6,321 bases of DNA from an uncultured Desulfobacterales bacterium (GTDB lineage Bacteria; Desulfobacterota; Desulfobacteria; Desulfobacterales; UBA11574): positions 1 through 6,321 of the forward strand of contig CALANC010000457.1 of assembly GCA_937925895.1 (NCBI GenBank), written 5' to 3'. A program made the translations under genes and the position numbers. This document shows, one piece after another, positions 1-5,426 of the stretch (its first letter is position 1; each line of letters begins with the position of its first letter). The notes below the pieces were generated by a model, which saw nothing but the letters and a program-made list of their open reading frames with translations, did not search any database and had not been told where the DNA came from.

Positions 1-455
1 TGTCCGGCATACTGCTTGATAGAGGCTATAAGGATTTAACTGTTTTGGATATTTCCCGGAGCTCAATAGAAAGAGCAAAGGTACAGTTTGGTCCAAAAAA
101 CATGCATATAACCTGGATCGAGGCAGATGTTACCACGTTTAATTTTACCAAAAAATTTGACATTTGGCATGATCGCGCTGTTTTTCATTTTCTGACGGAA
201 CCTCTTGACAGAGAACGATACGTGAGTTCGGTGAGTAACGCCTTAAAACCCGGCGGCTATTTGATCATATCGTCGTTTGGCTTGGATGGGCCGCCGAAGT
301 GTAGTGGAATCAAAGTTGTCAGATACAGCTCTGAAACCTTAAGCAATGAATTCGGGGATGGATTTGAATTGTTAGAAACGATGGATGAGATCCATACAAC
401 GCCTTCTCAGATTCAACAACAATTTATTTATTGCCGTTTCAAAAAGCAAACATAA
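1..455 (+). CDS. Class I SAM-dependent methyltransferase, 3' part (5' end outside window)
   Basis: The frame is open from base 3 to the TAA at 453-455, giving about 150 visible residues. The true start and the glycine-rich SAM motif I lie upstream of the window. The TTG at 45 is an internal Leu codon, not a start, because the frame continues upstream with typical Rossmann-fold sequence (LLDRGYKDLTVLDIS). Visible family features are the acidic residue ending strand 2 (TVLDIS, ribose contact), WIEADVTTF (adenine-side Asp), the FDIWHDRAVFHFLT strand-4 segment, and the ALKPGGYLIIS motif typical of class I methyltransferases. The C-terminal part has GPPKCSG and ends in FIYCRFKK. It should transfer a methyl group from S-adenosylmethionine, but the substrate cannot be told from sequence. 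It ends 88 bp before the selenoprotein gene on the same strand, so co-transcription is possible. Family assignment is firm; function is open. Confidence 0.9.
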   Translation, partial: SGILLDRGYKDLTVLDISRSSIERAKVQFGPKNMHITWIEADVTTFNFTKKFDIWHDRAVFHFLTEPLDRERYVSSVSNALKPGGYLIISSFGLDGPPKCSGIKVVRYSSETLSNEFGDGFELLETMDEIHTTPSQIQQQFIYCRFKKQT

Positions 456-543
456 ACCGAGTGATCCAAATCTATAATCATGTAAAACGGAAAAGTAATC
501 GGAAAGAAATGGATCGCCCCTTGAATAGCTTTTAGGAGAAAAC

Positions 544-1128
544 ATGAAGTTTGGCAAAATATCTATATCGGCATTTTTTCATCTCATACTTTTTTCTTTG
601 GTCCTCGTTGTTTTCTTGAAGACAACGGCACTTCCCCTACAAGGAGAAGTCGATTATCTGACCGAAATGGGGATGGTCAAGGCAAACCAAATGATTGATG
701 CCCCCGATTTTCTCCTTCCCGATCTTGAAGGGAACAAAAGGCGGCTGAGTGATTTTCAAGGAAAGTTTGTCATGTTGAATTTCTGGGCGACCTGGTGACC
801 TTACTGCGACAAAGAGAGGTCATCTCTGGAAAAAATCCAACATCTTTACAAAAATAAAGGAATGATTGTCGTAGCAGTCTCTATCGACCAGGGAAGAGAT
901 GAAAAAGTCAAAAAACTGGTGAAAAGTTATGTCGGTCGCAGAAATCTGACGTTCATCAATTTGCTCGATCCACGATCCGAAGTCGCCATGCAGTATGGTG
1001 TGCGCGGAGTTCCGATGACTTATTTTATCAATTCGCAGGGAATTATTGTGGCTTATGCCAGCGGCTATAGAAAGTGGGACAGTAAAGAAGGTCGAACAAT
1101 GTTCGAGCAGCTGCTGTCCGAGCAATAA
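544..1128 (+). CDS. Selenocysteine-containing TlpA/thioredoxin-like thiol-disulfide oxidoreductase (UPYC active site)
   Basis: One 194-residue protein read through an in-frame TGA (796-798, residue 85) as selenocysteine. ATG 544 follows AGGAG at 534-538. Residues 10-25 form a hydrophobic signal peptide or anchor, placing the domain outside the cytoplasmic membrane. Residues about 47-194 are a TlpA/AhpC-TSA-like thioredoxin fold: APDFLLPDLEG, LSDFQGKFVMLNFWATW, then U85-P-Y-C88, the VVAVSID strand, and GVRGVP with the cis-Pro at 157. In homologues the position of residue 85 is Cys (WCxxC). Both sides of the TGA are in the same frame and complete one domain. The only later ATG (862) falls inside the fold and its AAGGA is too close to serve as an RBS. 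TlpA/ResA relatives reduce periplasmic disulfides, for example in cytochrome c maturation; the substrate here is unknown. The YHS gene follows 35 bp downstream. The alternative is a pseudogene with a Cys-to-stop mutation. Confidence 0.85.
796..798 (+). other. In-frame UGA predicted to encode selenocysteine (residue 85)
   Basis: The TGA replaces the N-terminal cysteine of the thioredoxin CxxC motif: the residues before it are NFWATW and those after it are PYC. A single-base change from TGC or TGT gives TGA, and this is the classical position for Cys/Sec exchange in redox proteins. TGA is a real stop elsewhere in the window: it ends the histidine kinase (3646-3648) and the receiver gene (5066-5068), each inside an ATGA overlap. 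A global reassignment of UGA is therefore unlikely. Confidence 0.82.
813..827 (+). promoter_or_regulatory. Candidate bacterial SECIS stem-loop
   Basis: AGAGA (813-817) pairs perfectly with TCTCT (823-827) and closes the five-base loop GGTCA (818-822). The loop begins 20 bases after the UGA, within the spacing known for bacterial SECIS elements. Its GGUC start matches the SelB-contacting loop of the E. coli fdhF element as I recall it. The stem is only 5 bp and I see neither a clear lower helix nor the bulged U known from fdhF, but bacterial SECIS elements vary widely. The hairpin lies inside the coding sequence, as bacterial elements must, and encodes ordinary residues of the helix after the active site. 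Confidence 0.75.
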
Positions 1129-1163
1129 AGCCACCCAGATGATTATGTTAAGGAGATGCAACA

Positions 1164-1421
1164 ATGGAAAAAGAGACCGATTCCTCTGAGATGTTTATCG
1201 ATCCGGTTTGTTTGATGAAGGTGGATTCAGGAAACAAGAATCTCATGTTTACTCACCAGACGCGCACTTACTATTTTTGCGCCGAATCCTGCCGTAAAAG
1301 GTTTGCAGGAAATCCGGACAAGTATCTGTCAAACAAATCTCCAAAGCGTAAAGGCTTGTGGGGACGTTATCTTGACCGCTTGAATAAGACTACGGGTGGT
1401 AAATCGCTTAATTGCCATTAA
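1164..1421 (+). CDS. YHS-domain small protein, putative metal-binding
   Basis: An 85-residue protein with a strong RBS (AAGGAG, 1150-1155) eight bases before ATG 1164. Residues about 11-55 form a YHS domain: FIDPVC (Cys16), LMKVDSG, a beta segment ending YYFC (Cys39), AESC (Cys43), then RKRFAGNPDKYL. In YHS/TRASH-type proteins such cysteines usually bind metal ions (Cu, Hg, Zn and others), often next to metal transporters or reductases. The basic tail (about 58-85) has GLWGRYLDRL and ends in Cys-His, possibly an extra ligand pair. No signal peptide is seen, so it should be cytoplasmic. It follows the selenoprotein gene by 35 bp and is probably in the same transcript, which suggests a shared role in thiol redox or metal handling. 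That link is inference. Confidence 0.88.
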   Translation: MEKETDSSEMFIDPVCLMKVDSGNKNLMFTHQTRTYYFCAESCRKRFAGNPDKYLSNKSPKRKGLWGRYLDRLNKTTGGKSLNCH

Positions 1422-1455
1422 AATTAGACCGGACCTTTTTTAGCTTAGTGACAAA

Positions 1456-1493
1456 ACCCTGCAGATGATAAGAATCATTTTGCAAGACAGGGT
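1456..1493. repeat. Imperfect inverted repeat / stem-loop
   Basis: The outer arms ACCCTG (1456-1461) and CAGGGT (1488-1493) are perfect complements. Inside them ATGAT (1465-1469) pairs with ATCAT (1474-1478) around AAGA. The internal loop is asymmetric (3 versus 9 bases). No T-run follows, so it is not a standard intrinsic terminator. It could be an RNA-processing or 3'-end hairpin of the upstream transcript, a protein site, or chance. Confidence 0.35.
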
Positions 1494-1647
1494 GAAATCA
1501 AGCGCAAAAAGGAAAAAAGTGATAAAAGCAATATTTAAAAAGATCAAACAAAATCCTTTCTTAGTTATATCACATTGAAAAAATATAAGATTTATGAGAT
1601 AATCAAGCAATTAATCAAAGAACTATCAACATTCCATTATTCCAACA

Positions 1648-1677
1648 TTCTCTCAATACATGATACTCTGGTATAAA
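1648..1677 (+). promoter_or_regulatory. Candidate extended -10 promoter for the kinase-regulator operon
   Basis: TG-G-TATAAA (TG at 1669-1670, hexamer 1672-1677) matches an extended -10 box at five of six hexamer positions. The -35 position 18 bases upstream holds only TTCTCT (1648-1653), a poor match, which an extended -10 can tolerate. It would give a leader of about 65 bases before ATG 1750. This rests on motif reading alone. Confidence 0.35.
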
Positions 1678-1749
1678 AGCAGCCGCTAAAAGCAACGTGA
1701 ATTCACATCGCTTAATAATTTTCGAGACGTTAGGCTGGGGAGGAAAACC

Positions 1750-3648
1750 ATGAGTGAGCGCAAAAGGATCTTTTTGCTAATCACAATAATGATAACTACC
1801 TGTTTGGTTGTCACAGGAGTCTCTATTTCAATTTTATATGAAGCTGGTATGACGGAAGGACGGGAACGGCTGAAAGAAACTGCTCAGAGTCAGGCGCGTC
1901 TTATTGAAGCCATGGCTCGATTCGATGCTGCTCACGAGATATCTGATCCAGGATCTTTTCCGGAAGGTCCGACAACGGCCACTTTAAACAAGATTATTGA
2001 TGCCCACGATCATTATAAGGGGTTTGGGCAGACCGGAGAATTTACCTTATCAAAAAAAGAGGGCGACTTTATTGTCTTTTTGCTCAGTCACAGACACTAT
2101 GACCTCAACAAGCCGAAACCAGTACCATTTGAATCAGAGTTGGCAGAACCGATGCGCCGAGCTTTACTAGACCAATCAGGGACGGTCGTTGGTGTGGATT
2201 ATCGTGGAGAGATGGTATTAGCAGCGTATGAGCCCGTTGCAGAATTGAACTTAGGCATCGTGGCCAAGATCGATATGTCCGAGGTTCGAGCTCCCTTTGT
2301 CAAAGCCGGTCTAATAGGTTTGCTTTTCGCCGGAATGGTTGTATTGATCGGAACAGGTCTTTTTATCCGGATTACCAACCCGATGATCAGGCAGTTGGAA
2401 AACAGAACCCTTGAAATGGAAAAAATTAATGAGGAGATGGAGCAGCGGGTTAAAGAGCGCACCGTTGAATTGATTGAAACAAACAAACAGCTGAAGACAG
2501 AAATAGCAGATCGTAAGCGGGTCGAAGAAAAGTTGAGCGAGGCAGAATTTCAATATCGTACCATAGCTGATTTCACCTATGATTGGGAGTACTGGTCAGA
2601 TCTCGATGGAACCTTGCGCTATGTTTCTCCTGCTTGTAAACGTATCAGTGGATATGAACCTCGGGAGTTTATCGAAAACTCCTCGTTGTCTAATGAAATC
2701 GTTGTTCCTGAGGACCGAGACATTTGGGGTCAACATTTTCATGATTCCCGCAGCGAGCTTAAACCTCGGGAGATTCAATTCCGTATCCGCAGGCAAGACG
2801 GAGAGATCCGCTGGATCGAACATGCCTGTCAGGCTGTTGTGGACAACCAAGGCGAGATTTTAGGATTTCGGGCCAGTAATCGAGACATCACCAAACGGAA
2901 GCAACTCGAGATAGAGGCACAGCAGCATCGGGAAGAGCTTGCCCACCTGGTTAGAGTAGCGACCATGGGAGAGCTTTCCGCCGCCCTAGCTCATGAACTC
3001 AACCAGCCTCTTACGGCTATTTTAAGCAATGCTCAAGCAGCCCAAAGGTTTCTTACCGGCGACAGGCCGGATCTCGATGAAGTGAAAGATATTTTGGCTG
3101 ATATTGTTGCGGAAGACAAGCGAGCAGGTCAAATCATTCAACGTCTTGGATTGCTAATGAAAAAGGAGAAAGTCCAGTTCGAGACCCATAGCATAAACGA
3201 TATCATAAGGGAGGCAACCAACCTTGTCTACTATGATATGGTGATTCTGAATGTCTCGATATCGATGGATCTCAATGAAGGACTCCCACCCGTAAGAGTC
3301 GATAGAATTCAATTGCAGCAAGTCATTTTGAATTTCATTCTGAACGCCTCTGAAGCAATGAAGGATAGACACCCGGAATCACGGCAAATGGAAATTATGA
3401 CGAGAACGGGTGAATCGGACACGATTGTCGTGTCTGTAAAAGATTCAGGCAAAGGCCTCGAAAAAGAGGATTTTGAAAAAATACTTGAACCGTTTTATAC
3501 AACGAAATCCGAAGGTCTGGGAATGGGGCTCCCGATAAACAAGCGAATTATAGAAGCACACGACGGCAGATTGTGGGTCGAGAACGATCCTGATGGGGGG
3601 CTGACATTCTCCTTTACCCTGCCCATTGGCAATAGAGGCAAAGCATGA
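1750..3648 (+). CDS. Membrane sensor histidine kinase with extracytoplasmic sensor and PAS domain (FixL/DctB-like kinase core)
   Basis: A 632-residue protein. Transmembrane helix 1 (about 7-29) and helix 2 (about 186-207) bracket an extracytoplasmic domain of about 155 residues whose end (GEMVLAAYEPVAELNLGIVAKID) resembles Cache-type ligand sensors. Next come a charged coiled coil (about 215-265), a PAS domain with its C-terminal motif (about 266-384, ending GFRASNRDITKRK), and the kinase core. The phospho-acceptor is His415 in AHELNQPLTAIL; the N box is NFILNASEAM (528-537); G1 is DSGKG (565-569); the F region is EPFYTTKS; G2 is GLGMGLP (589-595). All catalytic motifs are intact. The HELNQPL box is typical of kinases that partner FixJ-like or NtrC-like regulators. 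No receiver domain is fused. ATG 1750 follows a GGGGAGG-type RBS. The stop overlaps the regulator start by 4 bp (ATGA), so that regulator is the expected partner. The signal cannot be identified from sequence. Confidence 0.95.
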   Translation: MSERKRIFLLITIMITTCLVVTGVSISILYEAGMTEGRERLKETAQSQARLIEAMARFDAAHEISDPGSFPEGPTTATLNKIIDAHDHYKGFGQTGEFTLSKKEGDFIVFLLSHRHYDLNKPKPVPFESELAEPMRRALLDQSGTVVGVDYRGEMVLAAYEPVAELNLGIVAKIDMSEVRAPFVKAGLIGLLFAGMVVLIGTGLFIRITNPMIRQLENRTLEMEKINEEMEQRVKERTVELIETNKQLKTEIADRKRVEEKLSEAEFQYRTIADFTYDWEYWSDLDGTLRYVSPACKRISGYEPREFIENSSLSNEIVVPEDRDIWGQHFHDSRSELKPREIQFRIRRQDGEIRWIEHACQAVVDNQGEILGFRASNRDITKRKQLEIEAQQHREELAHLVRVATMGELSAALAHELNQPLTAILSNAQAAQRFLTGDRPDLDEVKDILADIVAEDKRAGQIIQRLGLLMKKEKVQFETHSINDIIREATNLVYYDMVILNVSISMDLNEGLPPVRVDRIQLQQVILNFILNASEAMKDRHPESRQMEIMTRTGESDTIVVSVKDSGKGLEKEDFEKILEPFYTTKSEGLGMGLPINKRIIEAHDGRLWVENDPDGGLTFSFTLPIGNRGKA

Positions 3649-4259
3649 ACGATGAAATCCCTGTTGTCTTTGTCGTTGATGATGAAAAGGCTGTTCGCAA
3701 AAGCTTGGCGCGGCTGATAAAATCCGTTGGCTTGAACGTGCAAACGTTCTCCTCCGCCCGCGAGTTTTTAGAAAGCGATCCATCTGACAGCCCCAGCTGC
3801 CTGGTACTCGATGTTCGGATGCCGGGACTCAGCGGGCTTGACCTCCAAAATGAACTGGACAATGTTGGCTATAACATACCCATCATCTTTATCACCGGGT
3901 ATGGCGACATTCCAATGAGCGTTCGAACCATGAAGAGAGGGGCAACAGATTTCCTCATCAAACCGGTTAACGAGCAGGATCTCCTAGATGCCATTCATCG
4001 GGCTATCGAAAAAGACAAACAGACCAGGAGAGAAAGGGGCGAAATAAGAGCCATTCAACAGCGTGTCGATTCGTTGACGCCACGCGAACGAGAGGTTTTT
4101 TCTCTTGTCGTCACCGGCATGCTGAACAAACAGATCGCACATGATCTCGGGATGAGCGAAAAAACGGTTAAAGTGCATCGTTCCCGGGTCATGGATAAGA
4201 TGCAAGCCGGCTCTTTGGCAGAACTTGTCAAGCTGGCTCTAAAGGTTGGCATCGTGTAA
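3645..4259 (+). CDS. FixJ/NarL-type response regulator (receiver + LuxR HTH)
   Basis: A 204-residue protein. The receiver domain (about 6-122) has the acidic pair Asp12/Asp13, phospho-acceptor Asp56 in LVLDVRMPGLSG, Thr84 in FITGYGD and Lys106 in LIKP, so all switch residues are present. A short linker leads to a LuxR/GerE helix-turn-helix (about 142-204) with LTPREREVF and the recognition region MSEKTVKVHRSRVMDKM. It should be phosphorylated by the kinase encoded immediately upstream and act as a DNA-binding transcription regulator; target promoters are unknown. The ATG lies inside the kinase stop (ATGA), indicating translational coupling, so no separate RBS is needed. The layout matches the FixL-FixJ family, but I do not assign a role in nitrogen fixation or oxygen sensing. 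Confidence 0.95.
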   Translation: MNDEIPVVFVVDDEKAVRKSLARLIKSVGLNVQTFSSAREFLESDPSDSPSCLVLDVRMPGLSGLDLQNELDNVGYNIPIIFITGYGDIPMSVRTMKRGATDFLIKPVNEQDLLDAIHRAIEKDKQTRRERGEIRAIQQRVDSLTPREREVFSLVVTGMLNKQIAHDLGMSEKTVKVHRSRVMDKMQAGSLAELVKLALKVGIV

Positions 4260-4352
4260 ACCCCGGGTCCAAGAACCCTTTCTGGATCACTCTCACGCTT
4301 TAGCACATGACCCTTCTTATATCCATCCACATTACAAAAATGGATACGGTAT

Positions 4353-4494
4353 GTTTCCAATTCATAAATGAGCAATTTTTGTCCGGATCAGGGCCGCACA
4401 AGAGTTTGCGGTGAGGCGTACTCCCTGTACGCCGCAGCCGAAAACCCGCGGAGAACGCAGATCCGGGCAAAAAGGGACATTTATGGATGGAAAC
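4353..4494. repeat. Long imperfect palindrome (about 142 bp), probable dispersed intergenic repeat or MITE-like element
   Basis: The arms run GTTTCC (4353) to GGAAAC (4494). Paired blocks include CATAAATG (4363-4370) with CATTTATG (4478-4485). TTTTTGTCCGGATC (4376-4389) pairs with GATCCGGGCAAAAA (4460-4473): 14 positions, with one G-U in RNA. A perfect central hairpin has GGCGTAC (4415-4421), loop TCCCT, and GTACGCC (4427-4433). All blocks share a centre near 4424, so the whole element can fold as one long hairpin. A local stem CCGCA/TGCGG (4394-4398 with 4407-4411) offers an alternative fold. The size, symmetry and GC-rich core inside AT-rich sequence suggest a mobile or repeated palindromic unit, although only one copy is in the window. 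It could also act as a transcription barrier between the two regulator genes. Confidence 0.8.
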
Positions 4495-4531
4495 TAGACT
4501 AAAGCCCTACCTGTATTGCCCTAAGATCCAA

Positions 4532-4559
4532 TTGAACCTCCTCTTCTCTCTATGCTAAT
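4532..4559 (+). promoter_or_regulatory. Weak candidate promoter for the receiver gene
   Basis: TTGAAC (4532-4537) and GCTAAT (4554-4559) are separated by 16 bases, each matching the sigma-70 consensus at four of six positions. The location, after the palindrome and about 105 bases before ATG 4667, suits an independent transcript. The match is weak and could be chance in AT-rich sequence. Confidence 0.25.
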
Positions 4560-4600
4560 TCCACATAAATTAAAATAAGTTAGAACACCATCTTTGTCCG

Positions 4601-4620
4601 TTGGCTTCCTTGTATGCCAA
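4601..4620. promoter_or_regulatory. Short inverted repeat TTGGC-N10-GCCAA, possible operator
   Basis: Perfect 5-bp arms (4601-4605 and 4616-4620) are separated by 10 bases and lie 46 bases before the receiver gene start. The spacing is compatible with a dimeric DNA-binding protein such as a LuxR-type regulator, or with a small RNA hairpin in the leader. It is short enough to be chance. Confidence 0.25.
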
Positions 4621-4666
4621 ACTTTCGAGATGCAAAGCTTATTCAGCCGCATGAAAGGTCTCTATT

Positions 4667-5068
4667 ATGATCCAGGCCACACCTTTAATTTATATCGTGG
4701 ATGACGATAAAAGTGTGCGGAAATCCTTGAAAAGGCTTATGAAATCAGCAGGGCTAAGGGCCAAGACATTGGCGTCGGCCGAAGATTTTCTTAATTCAGG
4801 CTACCAGGATGATCCCGGCTGTTTAATCCTTGACGTGCGGATGCCGGGCCTTAACGGGCTGGATTTACAGAAGCAATTGACCGCGGCCGGATCGAAACTT
4901 CCTATTATATTCATTACGGCACATGAAGATGAAAGGGTATTCAATGCAGCGATGGAGGTGGGTGCCGTCGCCTTCCTTCAGAAACCGTTTGATGATCAAA
5001 CCCTGCTCAGTGCTATTCACATTGCCTTCGAACAGCTAAAGAAAAATTTACCGGGAGTTAATCAATGA
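4667..5068 (+). CDS. Stand-alone receiver-domain response regulator (FixJ-receiver paralogue, no output domain)
   Basis: A 133-residue protein made of one receiver domain: acidic triplet Asp12-14, phospho-acceptor Asp56 in LILDVRMPGLNG, Thr84 in FITAHED, and Lys106 in LQKP. It aligns without gaps to the receiver of the regulator at 3645-4259, with every switch residue at the same number and long shared stretches (VRKSL, LDVRMPGL, GLDLQ, PIIFIT). This suggests duplication or common descent. It stops after the last receiver helix (FEQLKKNLPG), where the relative continues into its HTH, so it probably works by protein contact, as a phosphate sink, or as a phosphorelay intermediate. ATG 4667 follows AAAGG (4654-4658). 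An ATG at 4651 is out of frame. Its stop overlaps the next gene (ATGA). The nearby kinase is a plausible phosphodonor, by inference. Confidence 0.94.
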   Translation: MIQATPLIYIVDDDKSVRKSLKRLMKSAGLRAKTLASAEDFLNSGYQDDPGCLILDVRMPGLNGLDLQKQLTAAGSKLPIIFITAHEDERVFNAAMEVGAVAFLQKPFDDQTLLSAIHIAFEQLKKNLPGVNQ

Positions 5069-5298
5069 ACCAAAATCCGACCTACGAAAAAGGTTATAGG
5101 AATGTCTTATGTCCCGCTTACCGCGCCTGTCTGGATTTTGCGGCGAAAAGTTACTGGAATTACTGGTCCTGTCTGGATTGTCGGCTTAAAGAGAAGGAAA
5201 ATTGGGGAAAAGACGTCTGTTTGTCTCAGGGGGTCGATGATACCTATTATTCGCTTTCCCCCTCGCTTTATCAAAAGGTCAGGAAGTATTCATTATAA
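5065..5298 (+). CDS. Small Cys- and aromatic-rich protein, function unknown
   Basis: A 77-residue protein. ATG 5065 overlaps the receiver stop (ATGA) and has its own RBS (GGGAG, 5053-5057, seven bases upstream), which supports translation. Residues about 10-40 carry Cys16-x5-Cys22 and Cys36-x2-Cys39 around a Tyr/Trp-rich segment (SYWNYWSCLDC), a pattern suggestive of a small zinc- or metal-binding fold. Another Cys is at 52. No signal peptide or membrane helix is visible. I recognise similar short proteins in Desulfobacterota-type genomes, but know no function for them. Coupling to a single-domain receiver raises the possibility that it is an interaction partner or output element for that receiver, which is inference. 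An overlapping frame at 5102-5308 lacks this composition and an RBS and is taken as a shadow. Confidence 0.75.
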   Translation: MNQNPTYEKGYRNVLCPAYRACLDFAAKSYWNYWSCLDCRLKEKENWGKDVCLSQGVDDTYYSLSPSLYQKVRKYSL

Positions 5299-5426
5299 CC
5301 TGAATTAAGAAATACCCAACAGATTGCCCTGGAGTAGCAAGCTTTTTAGGACTAAATAAAAACAAATAGAAAATGGAGAATATATTTGTATCCTTTTTCA
5401 TTAAATCATAATCAAAGGAGGAAACA
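5299..5426. other. AT-rich leader region before the porin-like gene
   Basis: There are 128 bases with no gene. TATATT (5381-5386) resembles a -10 box but has no recognisable -35 at the right spacing. AAGCTTTTT (about 5339-5346) has no convincing stem and is not called a terminator. The only firm element is the RBS at 5414-5421. Confidence 0.5.

Larger units (their letters stand above)
1422..1749. other. AT-rich intergenic region upstream of the histidine kinase
   Basis: There are 328 bases with no convincing coding frame. The first part has ACCTTTTTT (about 1432-1440) just after the YHS stop but no strong GC stem before it, so a terminator is not secure. An imperfect inverted repeat lies at 1456-1493. 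From about 1500 to 1680 the sequence is strongly AT-rich, as in a regulatory region, and carries the candidate promoter at 1648-1677. The RBS of the kinase gene (GGGGAGG, around 1737-1743) closes the region. Confidence 0.6.
4260..4666. other. Intergenic region dominated by a long palindromic element
   Basis: There are 407 bases without a convincing gene on either strand. Just after the regulator stop a short GGGT/ACCC stem (4265-4268 with 4275-4278) followed by TTTCT could be a very weak terminator. Bases 4353-4494 form the palindromic element described separately. The last 170 bases are AT-richer and contain candidate promoter boxes (4532-4559), a short inverted repeat (4601-4620) and the RBS of the next gene (AAAGG, 4654-4658). 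Confidence 0.65.

Noticed and set aside
45..47. TTG start for the methyltransferase
   Set aside because: The frame is open to the window edge with family-typical residues upstream, so the gene begins outside the window.
796..798. Genome-wide reassignment of UGA (Trp or Gly)
   Set aside because: UGA terminates the kinase and receiver genes in tight ATGA overlaps, and read-through at 3646 soon meets another stop. A Trp or Gly at the first active-site position would also not fit the family.
544..1128. Pseudogene or sequencing error creating a stop in a TlpA gene
   Set aside because: Apart from the TGA the frame is intact, all family motifs are preserved, and the stop falls precisely on the Cys position with a fitting hairpin downstream. 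Not fully excluded, but less likely than Sec.
862..1128. Independent 88-residue protein starting at ATG 862
   Set aside because: It would begin inside a beta strand of the thioredoxin fold, lack the active site, and has its AAGGA only one base from the ATG. It is the C-terminal part of the read-through protein.
820..1164. Minus-strand frame opposite the selenoprotein gene
   Set aside because: No family resemblance and no RBS; it mirrors the coding sequence of a well-supported gene.
1432..1440. Intrinsic terminator after the YHS gene at the T-run
   Set aside because: No stable GC-rich stem precedes the T-run.
4601..4618. Sigma-54 promoter (TGG...GCC) before the receiver gene
   Set aside because: The GG and GC elements are 11 bases apart rather than 10, and the surrounding consensus bases do not match well.
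5102..5308. 68-residue frame overlapping the Cys-rich gene
   Set aside because: No RBS or recognisable features, and the overlapping frame has an RBS, stop-start coupling and an ordered Cys pattern.
5386..5412. TTGTAT ... CATAAT as promoter of the porin-like gene
   Set aside because: The spacer is only 15 bases and the transcript would start on or after the ribosome binding site.
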